DNA of 64,000 nt from Bauldia sp. (lineage in GTDB: Bacteria; Pseudomonadota; Alphaproteobacteria; Rhizobiales; Kaistiaceae), in assembly GCA_020849325.1 (NCBI GenBank), contig JADLGL010000107.1, forward strand, positions 1 through 64,000. The letters are read 5' to 3'. The notes under the pieces are model-generated. The model did no database searches, had not been told where the DNA came from, and was given only the letters and a program-made list of their open reading frames with translations. A program made the translations under genes and the position numbers. Position 1 is the stretch's first letter, and each line of letters opens with the position of its first letter. Positions 1 to 9,595 of the stretch are shown here, one piece after another.

Positions 1-93
1 AGCCCATTGACCCGACCCCACCGCGGCCTTAGCACCCCGGCGCGCGTCGCCGGCGGCTCGAGGAGCAGTTCCGGCACGCGCCGGACTCCGCCC

Positions 94-1002
94 GTGTCGA
101 CCCATCATTCCCACCGCCAGAACCTGGCCGGCATCGCCGGCATGTGCGTGGCGATGCTCGCCTTCGTGTCCAACGACACGCAGGTGAAGCTTGCGAGCGA
201 GCACATTCCGCTCGGCGAGGTGATGTTCCTCCGCGGCCTCGTGACGATCGTCCTCGCCGTCGCGATCGTCATCGCGAGCGGCCACGCGCGCGAATGGGGC
301 GCGGTGCGGCGGCCGGCGGTCCTCCTGCGGACCACGGGCGAGGTCGCCGCCTCGATCCTGTTCCTCACCGCGCTCATCCACCTCGAGCTCGCGCACGGCA
401 CGACGCTGATGCAGGCGGTGCCGCTCGTCGTCACCGCCGCGAGCGCGCTCCTCTTCAGGGAGTGGGTGTCGTGGCGCCGCTGGCTCGCGATCGTCATCGG
501 CTTCATCGGCGTCGTCGTCGTCATGCGGCCCGGGTTCGTGGCGGTCGACGTCTGGTCGATCATGGTGCTCGTCGCGGTCCTCTTCGTCGCGCTCCGCGAC
601 CTCTCGACCCGCGCCATCCCGAACACGGTGCCGACCGCCATCATCGTCGGCATCGCCTGTGTCGGCGTCACTTTCGCCGGCGGCGTCCTCGGCGTGACGG
701 TGGACGAACCGTGGCGGATGCCGGAGCCCGCCGTCTGGCCGCTGATCTTCGGCTCGGCCGTCTGCCTGATCCTCGGCTACTGGTTCGTCATCTTCGCGAT
801 GCGGACGGGCGATACGGGCGCGAGCGCCCCGTTCCGCTACACCGTGATCGTCTGGGCGACGCTGTACGGCTACCTGGTGTGGGGCGACGAGCCGGACTTC
901 TGGACCGTCGTCGGCACCGTCCTCATCGTTGCGCCGAGCCTCTATGTGTTCTACCGCGAGCGCCGGCTCGCGCGGGAAGACCCGGCGAACGATCGCGAAT
1001 AG
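94..1002 (+). CDS. DMT superfamily (EamA-like) transporter; GTG start at 94 inferred, ORF open from 7
   Basis: Multi-TM protein with EamA-like sequence (MLAFVSNDTQVKLASEHIPLGEVMFLRGLVTIV...). Confidence 0.8.
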   Translation: MSTHHSHRQNLAGIAGMCVAMLAFVSNDTQVKLASEHIPLGEVMFLRGLVTIVLAVAIVIASGHAREWGAVRRPAVLLRTTGEVAASILFLTALIHLELAHGTTLMQAVPLVVTAASALLFREWVSWRRWLAIVIGFIGVVVVMRPGFVAVDVWSIMVLVAVLFVALRDLSTRAIPNTVPTAIIVGIACVGVTFAGGVLGVTVDEPWRMPEPAVWPLIFGSAVCLILGYWFVIFAMRTGDTGASAPFRYTVIVWATLYGYLVWGDEPDFWTVVGTVLIVAPSLYVFYRERRLAREDPANDRE

Positions 1003-1034
1003 CCCGCAGAGGCTGAGGCAAGGGGAGAGGACCG

Positions 1035-1316
1035 ATGGAACACAAGCTCGCGGAAGAGGCGGCGGCCGAGAGCGGCGTTGATCTCCACAAATTCGTGAAA
1101 GTCATCGACGACCTCATCCAGCTCGCCAATCAGAGCAACATGGACCTGAAGTCCTCGACCGGCGTGAACCTCGCGCTCCTCTACGGGTTGGCCCGCTACG
1201 GCGCCTTCATCGGCCGCCTCCGCACCGGTGCCGACCGCGAGGCCTACATCAAGGGCCTGACGGATCGCTACGCGGCAATGCTCCACGCCCAGTTCGCCGA
1301 CCCAACGCTGAAATAG
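1035..1316 (+). CDS. Small hypothetical protein, DUF3144-like
   Basis: ORF with SD-like gggagagg upstream; motif LIQLANQSN...LALLYGLARYGAF resembles DUF3144. Confidence 0.6.
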   Translation: MEHKLAEEAAAESGVDLHKFVKVIDDLIQLANQSNMDLKSSTGVNLALLYGLARYGAFIGRLRTGADREAYIKGLTDRYAAMLHAQFADPTLK

Positions 1317-1532
1317 CGCCGGACCGTCCGCGGCTTTGCCTGGTCCAGGACAGGCGGGATACCCGGAACGAGACCGCCGCCCTCCCGCCCGTCGGGAGGG
1401 CATGACGGACATGTGATCGTGCCGCCCTGAAACGCCCGCACGCCCGGGAACGAATGCTTGTCCGGGCGGCGGCTTCCGCCCGCAACGCGTCAGGCGCATG
1501 CTGCGCCCGGTCGTTCCCCAATGGAGGGTGCC

Positions 1533-2024
1533 ATGATTTCACGCCGAGCCATGCTTCTTTCGACGGCCGCCGTCGGCGCGGCCGGCCTGTTCGCCGTGAT
1601 CGGGCGCGCCCAGGAAGGGACACCCGAAGTGTTCGAGATCATGCGGACCGACGACGAGTGGCGCGCGATCCTCACGCCCGAGCAGTTCTACGTCCTCCGC
1701 ACCGAGGGCACCGAGTTTCCCTTCACCAGTCCGCTCCTCGACGAGCATCGCACCGGCACTTTCAATTGCGCCGGCTGCGACCTGCCGCTCTACCCCTCGG
1801 AGACGAAGTACGAGTCCGGCACCGGCTGGCCGAGTTTCTGGCAGGAAATCCCGGACGCGATCCGCACCAGGGTCGACTACAAGCTCGTTCTGCCGCGCAC
1901 CGAGTGCCATTGCCGCCGCTGCGGCGGCCATCTCGGCCACATCTTCCCCGACGGCCCGCAGCCGACGGGCCTCCGCCACTGCATCAACGGCGTCTCGCTG
2001 ACCTTCGCCGCCGCCGCGGCGTAA
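1533..2024 (+). CDS. msrB: Peptide-methionine (R)-S-oxide reductase with N-terminal Tat-like signal
   Basis: MsrB motifs CAGC...GTGWPSF...CRRCGGHLGHIF...RHCING; N-terminus MISRRAMLLSTAAVGAAGLF. Confidence 0.92.
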   Translation: MISRRAMLLSTAAVGAAGLFAVIGRAQEGTPEVFEIMRTDDEWRAILTPEQFYVLRTEGTEFPFTSPLLDEHRTGTFNCAGCDLPLYPSETKYESGTGWPSFWQEIPDAIRTRVDYKLVLPRTECHCRRCGGHLGHIFPDGPQPTGLRHCINGVSLTFAAAAA

Positions 2025-2045
2025 GACGAGCGTGCATTGAAATCC

Positions 2046-2071
2046 AGGGTTCGAGCCATGGCTTGAACCCT
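2046..2071. repeat. Near-perfect 26-bp palindrome agggttcgagcc-at-ggcttgaaccct
   Basis: 12-bp arms with one mismatch, between msrB and the Xre-RES operon. Confidence 0.75.
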
Positions 2072-2197
2072 CGGCGCCGGTGAACTAAGTAACTAATCGA
2101 CGAGATTGCCGCTCTTACCGACCGCCGGTCCTTCTTCCTGCGCCGGGACGTCGGGTGCCACGTTCGAGCTGCGGCCGAGGGGGATTGCAGGAGCTTC

Positions 2198-2905
2198 GTG
2201 AGCGACCCCATGCACCAGTCCAAGTCAACTCGCGCAGGCGCTGCGAAGACCCCTCCGGCAAACAAGCGTGGCGCCGAGGGCGCGGCGGACTCCGTCGTCG
2301 ACACGATCTCCCGGCCACGGAGCGAAGCGGCCGGGGTCGTCGGCGCAGAGCGCGCCAACGAGCCGCTGCGGTCACCGGACCCGGCCGCGGCAACGATCGG
2401 GCCCCCCCTTGCGCGCATCATCAAGGCGTCGCGGGCGAGACTGTCCGAGGACAACATCGCCCGCATCGTGGACGTTCTGCTGCCCGGCCTCGACCCCGCA
2501 GGTCCGGTCTTGCGGGAGATCGAGACCGACAACGCCCGGGCGCGGGTCGATTTCTTTGAAGCCGTGCCGACGCTGACCAATGCCGAGCTTGCGGCACAGG
2601 CGGGACACGAAGCGCGAAACCAGAGCGCCACCGGGGCGCGCTGGAAGGCGGCGAGGAAGGCATTCTCCGTCACGTTCAAGGGCCTCGAGCGGTTTCCGGC
2701 GTTTCAGTTCTCCGATGGACGACCCCGGCCGGTCATCGGCAGGGTCCTTGCCCTGCTGCCCGACGGAATGACGCCGTGGCAGGTCGCATTCTGGTTCGTT
2801 TCGTCGAACCCCTGGCTCGACGGTCACACGCCGGAAGAGACTCTGGGCGATGAGGAAGCCGTGCTGGCTGCCGCGCGGATGGAAGGCGCGCCGGCGGCGG
2901 GATGA
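2198..2905 (+). CDS. Xre/MbcA/ParS-type antitoxin of a RES toxin-antitoxin pair (GTG start)
   Basis: C-terminal FPAFQFSDGRPRPVIGRVLALLPDGMTPWQVAFWFVSSNPWLDGHTPEETL typical of RES-partner antitoxins; ATGA overlap with downstream RES gene. Confidence 0.82.
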   Translation: MSDPMHQSKSTRAGAAKTPPANKRGAEGAADSVVDTISRPRSEAAGVVGAERANEPLRSPDPAAATIGPPLARIIKASRARLSEDNIARIVDVLLPGLDPAGPVLREIETDNARARVDFFEAVPTLTNAELAAQAGHEARNQSATGARWKAARKAFSVTFKGLERFPAFQFSDGRPRPVIGRVLALLPDGMTPWQVAFWFVSSNPWLDGHTPEETLGDEEAVLAAARMEGAPAAG

Positions 2906-3585
2906 GGCGGCCACGAGCGGGTTCTTCCTCCCCGCCGCGGCCGGCGAGCACGGCCGGGCGCGTGCCCGCACCGCCCGATCTGATCGACTGCCATTTCGAG
3001 TTCGAGTCGTTCCCGTTTCACCGTATCTTCGACGGTGCGCTCCACCCGGCGGCCTTCAACCCCGGTTTCGGCTGGTCGCGGTTCGCGCCGTTCAAGGACA
3101 GGAACGGCGCTATCGTGCCGACGATCTACGGTGCCACTTCGTTCGAATGCGCAGTGGCCGAGACGCTGTTCCACGACATCGCACCTGCCGCGCGGTTCAA
3201 GACCATCAGCCTTGCGAAGATCGAACATCGGGCATGGGCGATCCTGGTCCCCGCGGCGTCGCTGCGCCTCGTGACGCTGTTCGAGCCGGACCTCAACCGC
3301 TGGGGGATCTCCCGCACCAATCTGATCGATACTCCGCCGAGCACTTTCGCTGCGACTCAACGCTGGGCGGCGGCGATCCATGCGGCTGACCCCGCCGCGC
3401 AGGGCCTCCTGTGGACCTCACGCCGATACGACCGCGAACGCTGCCTGATGCTGTTCGGCGACCGCGTGCAGCCGAACGAGCTGCTCGTTCCCGTCCATGT
3501 GCCTGCACCCTTGACGTCTCGGACTGGACTTCTCGAAGAGCTTCAGTCGCTGGCGAGGCGCTTCGGCATCACGATCGTGCCGTAG
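2902..3585 (+). CDS. RES domain toxin (putative NAD+ phosphorylase)
   Basis: RES-type motifs FHRIFDG...FNPGFGWSRFAPF...TIYGATSFECAVAETLFHD; translationally coupled to antitoxin. Confidence 0.85.
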   Translation: MRRPRAGSSSPPRPASTAGRVPAPPDLIDCHFEFESFPFHRIFDGALHPAAFNPGFGWSRFAPFKDRNGAIVPTIYGATSFECAVAETLFHDIAPAARFKTISLAKIEHRAWAILVPAASLRLVTLFEPDLNRWGISRTNLIDTPPSTFAATQRWAAAIHAADPAAQGLLWTSRRYDRERCLMLFGDRVQPNELLVPVHVPAPLTSRTGLLEELQSLARRFGITIVP

Positions 3586-3662
3586 CTGCTGCCGATTCCC
3601 GCAACGCCCCCGCGACCCCGCCCTCCATTGAAGCCGGCCGGCCGGCGGGCTAGACCCGCGGC

Positions 3663-5339
3663 ATGGCCGTCATGCCCGCCGACCGGCTCCTCGTCGCCGT
3701 AGCCCAGCTCGATCCGGTGGTCGGCGACATCGCCGGCAATCTCGGGATGGCGCTCGCCGCGCGCGCCGATGCCGCCGCCCGCGACGCCGACCTCCTCGTC
3801 CTCACCGAGCTGTTTCTCTCGGGCTACCCGCCGGAAGACCTCGTCCTCCGCCCGGCCTTCCTCGACGCCTGCGAGCGCGCGATCAGCAGCCTCGCGAAGG
3901 CGACGGCCGACGGCGGCCCGGCGGTCCTCGTCGGCGCTCCATGGCGCGGTTCGGACGGCGGCGTCTACAACGCGATGCTCCTCCTCGACGGCGGCGCGAT
4001 CCACTCGGTGCGGTTCAAGGTGGAACTGCCGAACTACGGCGTCTTCGACGAGAAGCGCGTTTTTCGGTCCGGCCCGCTGCCCGAGCCGATCGTTTTCCGC
4101 GGCATCTGCATCGGCGTCCCCATCTGCGAGGATCTCTGGGGCAGCGACGTCACGACCCATCTCGGCGCGCGCGGCGCCGAACTCCTGATCGTCCCCAACG
4201 GTTCGCCCTACTGGCGCGACAAGCACGGCGAGCGTCTTCGCGTCGCCACCGGCGCGGCCGTCGCGACGAACGCCCCCGTGATCTACGCCAACATGCTCGG
4301 CGGCCAGGACGAACTCGTGTTCGACGGCGGCTCCTTCGCGCTCGACGCCGGCGGGGCGGTGATGTGGCGGATGCCGCAGTTCGAGGCGGGCATGGCCTTT
4401 GCCGAATGCACCCGCGCCGCCGGCCGCTGGCGGATCGCCGCAGGCGACGTCGCGCCCGACCTCCGCGGCCCCGCGGCGGACTGGCGTGCCTGCGTCCTCG
4501 GCCTTCGCGATTATGTCGGCAAGAACCGCTTTCCCGGCGTCGTCCTCGGTCTCTCCGGCGGCATCGATTCGGCCGTGGTTGCGGCGATGGCCGTCGATGC
4601 GCTCGGCGCCGATCGCGTCCACGCGGTGATGCTGCCCTACCGGTTCACGTCGGCGCAGAGCCTCGCCGATGCCGCGGACTGCGCCACGCGTCTCGGCATC
4701 CGCCTCGACGTTGTGCCGATCGAGGCGCCGGTAGTGGGTTTCGAGGCGACGCTCGCGCCGCTCTTCGAAGGGAGGGGGCGCGACACGACCGAGGAGAACC
4801 TTCAGGCGCGCACGCGCGGCGTCGTCCTGATGGCGCTGTCGAACAAGTTCGGCCCGCTCCTCCTCACCACCGGCAACAAGAGCGAGATCTCGGTCGGCTA
4901 CGCGACGCTCTATGGCGACATGAACGGCGGCTTCAATCCGATCAAGGATCTCTTCAAGACCGAGGTCTACCGGCTCGCCAACTGGCGCAATACCGCGACG
5001 GCGCCGGGGCTCCTCGGCCCCGCGGGAACGGTCATTCCGGAGGCGATCATCGATCGCCCGCCCACGGCGGAACTGCGGGAGAACCAGCGCGACCAGGATT
5101 CCCTGCCGCCCTACGACGTCCTCGATGCGATCCTCGCCGACCTCGTCGAGCGCGAGCGGTCGGTGGCGGAGATCGTGGCGTCCGGCTTCGACGCGGCGAC
5201 CGTTCGCCGCGTCGAGCACCTCGTCGCCATCTCGGAATACAAGCGCCGCCAGGCCGCGCCGGGGGTGAAGATCACCGCCCGGAACTTCGGCCGCGACCGC
5301 CGCTATCCGATCACCAATCGCTACCGCGACGGGGCCTGA
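3663..5339 (+). CDS. nadE: Glutamine-dependent NAD+ synthase
   Basis: N-terminal nitrilase/amidase domain (LTELFLSGYPPEDLVL, PICEDLWG) plus synthetase motif LGLSGGIDSAVVA. Confidence 0.95.
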   Translation: MAVMPADRLLVAVAQLDPVVGDIAGNLGMALAARADAAARDADLLVLTELFLSGYPPEDLVLRPAFLDACERAISSLAKATADGGPAVLVGAPWRGSDGGVYNAMLLLDGGAIHSVRFKVELPNYGVFDEKRVFRSGPLPEPIVFRGICIGVPICEDLWGSDVTTHLGARGAELLIVPNGSPYWRDKHGERLRVATGAAVATNAPVIYANMLGGQDELVFDGGSFALDAGGAVMWRMPQFEAGMAFAECTRAAGRWRIAAGDVAPDLRGPAADWRACVLGLRDYVGKNRFPGVVLGLSGGIDSAVVAAMAVDALGADRVHAVMLPYRFTSAQSLADAADCATRLGIRLDVVPIEAPVVGFEATLAPLFEGRGRDTTEENLQARTRGVVLMALSNKFGPLLLTTGNKSEISVGYATLYGDMNGGFNPIKDLFKTEVYRLANWRNTATAPGLLGPAGTVIPEAIIDRPPTAELRENQRDQDSLPPYDVLDAILADLVERERSVAEIVASGFDAATVRRVEHLVAISEYKRRQAAPGVKITARNFGRDRRYPITNRYRDGA

Positions 5340-5969
5340 CTAAACCGCGAGCACCGTGACCCGCGTTCCGATCGGCACGCGGCCGTAGAGGTCGATGACG
5401 TCCTGGTTGATCATGCGGATGCAGCCCGACGAGACGTCGCTGCCGATCGTCCAGGGCGCGTTGGTGCCGTGGATGCGATAGAGCGTGTCGCGGCCGCCCT
5501 GGTAGAGGTAGTGCGCGCGGGCGCCGAGCGGATTGTCGAGGCCGCCGGGCATGCCGTTCGCCCACGGCCGCGCGGCGGGATCGCGCGCCACCATCGCCGC
5601 GGGCGGCGTCCATGTCGGCCATTCCGCCTTCCGGTCGATGCGGGCGGTGCCCGACCAGCCGAAACCCTCGCGGCCGACGCCGACGCCGTAGCGCAGCGAC
5701 GAGCCGTCGGCCTGGAGGAAGTAAAGGTATTTGTTGCGGGGATCGACGACGATCTCGCCCGGCCCTTGCGTGAACGACGTCGGCGTCAGCACCGACGTCC
5801 GGTAGTACGCCGGGTTGATGTAGCGCGGATCGACCGCAGGAATGGGGAACTCTTCGTCCGGCAGCGGGCCGTAGAGCGTCGCGACGAGGTCGACCGGCGG
5901 CACGAGCGGTACGGTCGTACAGGCGGCGAGCGCCAGCGGCAGGCCGACCATGAACGCACGGCGTGTCAT
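5340..5969 (-). CDS. L,D-transpeptidase (YkuD family) lipoprotein-like
   Basis: YkuD motif [32 protein letters not shown]; lipobox-like LALAACTT. Confidence 0.9.
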   Translation of the reverse strand: MTRRAFMVGLPLALAACTTVPLVPPVDLVATLYGPLPDEEFPIPAVDPRYINPAYYRTSVLTPTSFTQGPGEIVVDPRNKYLYFLQADGSSLRYGVGVGREGFGWSGTARIDRKAEWPTWTPPAAMVARDPAARPWANGMPGGLDNPLGARAHYLYQGGRDTLYRIHGTNAPWTIGSDVSSGCIRMINQDVIDLYGRVPIGTRVTVLAV

Positions 5970-6174
5970 CGCCGTCCGGGTCGGTTCGGTTCCCAAGGTC
6001 TCAACGCCCCCCGGCAACATTCTCGTCTACCCCGTGACTGGAAAGGGAAATCAGGTGCCCGATTCGGGCTATCCCCGAGTGTCAGCCAACATTGTTAACG
6101 ACACGCTCCCGCCCGGCAACGCGCGTCAAGCAACAGTGATTGCCGCCGGAAGGCGCCGCCGCTAGGGACTGGGA

Positions 6175-7548
6175 ATGCCCTCGATCGTCCGTTTCGCCCC
6201 GTCTCCCACTGGGTTTATTCACGTTGGCAACGCCCGCACGGCGCTGTTCAACTGGCTGTTCGCCCTCCGGGACGGCGGGCGCTTCCTGCTGCGTTTTGAC
6301 GACACTGATGCAAAACGGTCACGCTCGGACCTCGCGGCCGCGATCGCCGCGGACCTCGCCTGGCTGGGCATCGCGCCCGCCGCCATCTATCGCCAGTCCG
6401 ACCGTCTCGCGCTCTACGCCGCCGCCGCCGGGCGGCTCGAAGCGGCCGGCCGCCTCTACGCCTGCTACGAGACCGCCGAGGAACTCGAAGCCCGCCGGCA
6501 GAGCCAGCGGCGTCGCGGCCTGCCTCCGGTCTACGACCGCGCCGGCCTCCGCCTGACCGCGGCGCGGCGGGCGGACCTCGAGGCCGAAGGCCGTCGCCCG
6601 CACTGGCGCTTCCTCCTCGGCAGCCCCGAAGCCGCGCACGCGTCGGGCGAGATCGCATGGGACGATCTCTTCCGCGGCCGGCAGGCCATCGACCTCGGCT
6701 CGCTGTCGGACCCTGTCCTCGTCCGCGAAGACGGCACGTTCCCCTACACGATGCCCTCGGTGGCCGACGACATCGACATGGGCACCACGCACGTCATCCG
6801 CGGCGAGGATCACGTGACCAACACCGCCGTGCAGATCGAGCTCTTCCGCGCCCTCGGTGCCGCGGAGCCGGCGTTCGGCCACCACAATCTCCTCGTGAAC
6901 GCGGAAGGGGAGGGGCTGTCGAAGCGGATGGGCTCCCAGTCGGTCGCCTCCTATCGCGAGGCGGGCTTCGAGCCGATGGCGGTGGCGTCTCTCGCGGTGC
7001 TGATCGGCACCTCGGAGGCCGTCGAACCGGCGCCCGATCTCGAGACGCTCGCCCGCCGGTTCACGCCGTCGAAGGTTTCGCGCGCGCCGGCGCGATTCGA
7101 CGATGCCGAGCTAGCCGCGGTCAATGCGCGCCTCCTCCAGGTCCTCCCGTGGGAAGCCGTTGCGCCGCGGCTCGCCGCGCTAGGTGTCGGCGGCGGCGAG
7201 GCTTTCTGGAATGCCGTGCGGAAGAACTGCACCGTCCTCGCCGACGCCCGCCTGTGGTGGGACGTCGTTTCGGCGACCGTGGCGCCCGTGACGGAGATGC
7301 CGCGGGAAGATGCGGCCTTCGTCGCCGGGGCGGCCGACGCGCTGCCGCCCGAGCCTTGGGACGGCGCCACCTGGAGCAATTGGATCGCATCGCTCAAGGA
7401 GGCGTCCGGCCGCTCCGGCCGGCGGCTCTTCATGCCGCTCCGCCTCGCCCTCACCGGCCGCGATCACGGACCGGAGCTGGCGGCGCTCCTGCCGTTCATT
7501 GGGCGTAGTAGTACGCTGGCCCGATTAGCCGGATACCGCCCTCGGTAA
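6175..7548 (+). CDS. gltX: Glutamate--tRNA ligase
   Basis: [26 protein letters not shown]-type motif and LSKRMGS KMSKS-type motif. Confidence 0.95.
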   Translation: MPSIVRFAPSPTGFIHVGNARTALFNWLFALRDGGRFLLRFDDTDAKRSRSDLAAAIAADLAWLGIAPAAIYRQSDRLALYAAAAGRLEAAGRLYACYETAEELEARRQSQRRRGLPPVYDRAGLRLTAARRADLEAEGRRPHWRFLLGSPEAAHASGEIAWDDLFRGRQAIDLGSLSDPVLVREDGTFPYTMPSVADDIDMGTTHVIRGEDHVTNTAVQIELFRALGAAEPAFGHHNLLVNAEGEGLSKRMGSQSVASYREAGFEPMAVASLAVLIGTSEAVEPAPDLETLARRFTPSKVSRAPARFDDAELAAVNARLLQVLPWEAVAPRLAALGVGGGEAFWNAVRKNCTVLADARLWWDVVSATVAPVTEMPREDAAFVAGAADALPPEPWDGATWSNWIASLKEASGRSGRRLFMPLRLALTGRDHGPELAALLPFIGRSSTLARLAGYRPR

Positions 7549-8563
7549 CGCCGGCGACGGTGGCCTCGGCCGGCACGGCGCCGATGCCGGGCGTGAGCCC
7601 GCCGGCCCGATTCGCCAGCGTTTCGGGGTCCTCGCTCGGCTCCGGCCGCCGCGGCGGCACCGGCACCACCGACCGGAATGCGGCAAGCCGCTCCTCGGCG
7701 GTCGGCACGTAGGGCGTCACCGCGACCGTCGTCGTCGTGCCGTTGCCGGGCTGGCAGCCGCAGGTCGGATTGAAGGCGGTCTGGTACAGGAACGCGTTCG
7801 GGCTGTCGGCATAGGCGAGACCGGCAAGGTTCGTCGCCGTCGCCATTTCCCCGCCGGGGTTCCGGTAGACGAAGAGCTGCGCGCCGGGACACTGTTGCTG
7901 GCAGGTCGCCTCGTCGGCCGCGAACTGCGCCTGCGTCGTCGCGAAGCTGATCGGGAAGAAGCCGCCGTCGCACGACCGGACGCACACGGTGCGGAAGGTC
8001 TCGACGTTGGGGATGACCTGGCCGGGATAGGGGTTCGTCGTCGGCTGGCCGAACAGCCGGTCGAGGAGGCCGCCACCCTGCGGCGCGCCATAGGCCGCAT
8101 ATTGCGGACCGCAATTGTTGGCCGCGAGCGCCCGGAGGATGTTCTGGCGCTGGGTGTTGACCTGGCCCGGATTGGCGGCGGCCATTGCCTGTTCGAGCTG
8201 GCGGACGGCCGCCTGGCGCTGGTCGAGATTGTTCAGGATGGCCGTGCACTGCGCCGGCGCGAATCGCCGGAACAGCACGATGCAGCCGGCGGCTTCCGCC
8301 TGCCGGTAGGCCGCGTCATAGCCGGCGCGCTGCTGCTGATACTGGGCGTTGAGCTGGTTGTACTGCTGCTGGGCCCCGCCGCGGTCGATGGCGGCGAGCT
8401 GGCTCTCGAGCTGCAGGCAGGCCTGCTGCGCGGCCGCCGGCGTGGCGGCGAGCAGAAAGACCGCCATCGCCAGCGGTTTGAACCGTATTCTCAGCCGCAT
8501 TCGCACCGATCCGCATCCACAGCCCCCGGCCCGCTGAATAACACGGAGTCCCGTCTCCCGCAC
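7496..8563 (-). CDS. DUF2865-like secreted protein
   Basis: N-terminal signal peptide, Q/A-rich N-domain, motif [51 protein letters not shown]. Confidence 0.78.
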   Translation of the reverse strand: MRETGLRVIQRAGGCGCGSVRMRLRIRFKPLAMAVFLLAATPAAAQQACLQLESQLAAIDRGGAQQQYNQLNAQYQQQRAGYDAAYRQAEAAGCIVLFRRFAPAQCTAILNNLDQRQAAVRQLEQAMAAANPGQVNTQRQNILRALAANNCGPQYAAYGAPQGGGLLDRLFGQPTTNPYPGQVIPNVETFRTVCVRSCDGGFFPISFATTQAQFAADEATCQQQCPGAQLFVYRNPGGEMATATNLAGLAYADSPNAFLYQTAFNPTCGCQPGNGTTTTVAVTPYVPTAEERLAAFRSVVPVPPRRPEPSEDPETLANRAGGLTPGIGAVPAEATVAGVTEGGIRLIGPAYYYAQ

Positions 8564-8701
8564 CAGATCGGCATGGAACCGGTGGGTGCGGCCATTCTGA
8601 GTCTGGTCAACACTTCGCGACGCGGATAAAAGACGCGCGACATCGGCCTGCGGTCCGCGGGAACCAGCCGGCCGCTCAATGACATCCTTTGGGGGGATAC
8701 T

Positions 8702-9394
8702 GTGGTCCTAGAGCGCTACGACAACCGGGTCAGCATCGGCCATGTGATCGTGTTCCTCGTGATCGCGGTCGCTCTTGGCGCCTACCTCGCCTTCGTCACC
8801 GGCCCGCATCTTCGCGACGCGATCGAGGCGGGCGAGGCAGCCATCGTCCAGACGCCGGCCGAAGGCGCCGCCGCCCTCGCGGTCGAGGCCGACCATGCCG
8901 ACGACGAGGAGGCCGCGATCAACCTCCTCGACATGCGCTACCTCGGCTACGAGCACGAGGACGTCGACGCGCTCAAGGCGGTGCTGACCGACGACGACCA
9001 GTCGTACTACACCGGCAACCACCTCGTTGCGGACCTCTTCTTCGCGCCGGCCTTCTTCCTCGCCTTCTCGACGCTCTTCATCTTCCTCACCCGGCCCGGC
9101 CGGCGCTTCGCGGTGCCGCTGCCCGAGGGCGTCCGGCTCGTCGTCCTGTCGATCGGCCTCATCGCCTTCGTTGCCGACGTGCTCGAGAACATCACCCTCT
9201 GGATCATCATGGGCAGCGCCGACCCGGCGAACGGCATCCTGTTCGCCGGCACGACGCTGACCGGCATCAAGTGGCTCGCCTATTCGGCGGCTGCCGCTGC
9301 CATCCTCGCGACGATCGTCCTTGCGATCCTCCGCGGTCTCAGCGGCGGCGGCAGCACCGCAGCCCCGGCGCGTCCGGCGGGCGCGCGCCACTAG
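8702..9394 (+). CDS. Hypothetical membrane protein (GTG start) with acidic extracytoplasmic-type loop
   Basis: One N-terminal and about three C-terminal hydrophobic segments, central acidic region; no family recognised. Confidence 0.65.
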   Translation: MVLERYDNRVSIGHVIVFLVIAVALGAYLAFVTGPHLRDAIEAGEAAIVQTPAEGAAALAVEADHADDEEAAINLLDMRYLGYEHEDVDALKAVLTDDDQSYYTGNHLVADLFFAPAFFLAFSTLFIFLTRPGRRFAVPLPEGVRLVVLSIGLIAFVADVLENITLWIIMGSADPANGILFAGTTLTGIKWLAYSAAAAAILATIVLAILRGLSGGGSTAAPARPAGARH

Positions 9395-9432
9395 GCGCGC
9401 CCCACTGTCCGTCTTGACGCTCCGACTGGAAT

Positions 9433-9473
9433 GCGCGAAGACGCCCGGCATGACGGCCCGGGCGCCTTCGCGC
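9433..9473. terminator. Strong hairpin, 16-bp stem with one mismatch, 9-nt loop
   Basis: gcgcgaagacgcccgg-catgacggc-ccgggcgccttcgcgc; downstream of 8702..9394 and upstream of cysS; no clear T-tract. Confidence 0.6.
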
Positions 9474-9595
9474 ACATTCACGATTTGTCGGATCATTACC
9501 TGCTAGCAACCCTGCTGGCTGAGGCCGTCCCCTCCTGACTTTCTGAGACCACTCGAGAGGATTGCCCCCGGCCAGCGGGCCAGGGAGCTTTTCTC

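Noticed and set aside
105-671. Many long antisense or shadow-frame ORFs (e.g. 105..671 -, 144..1016 +, 3543..5219 -, 14672..16837 -, 24039..25640 -, 60097..61962 +)
   Set aside because: Arg/Pro/Ala- or Asp/Glu/Val-rich translations opposite or alongside well-supported core genes; expected artefacts of high-GC DNA.
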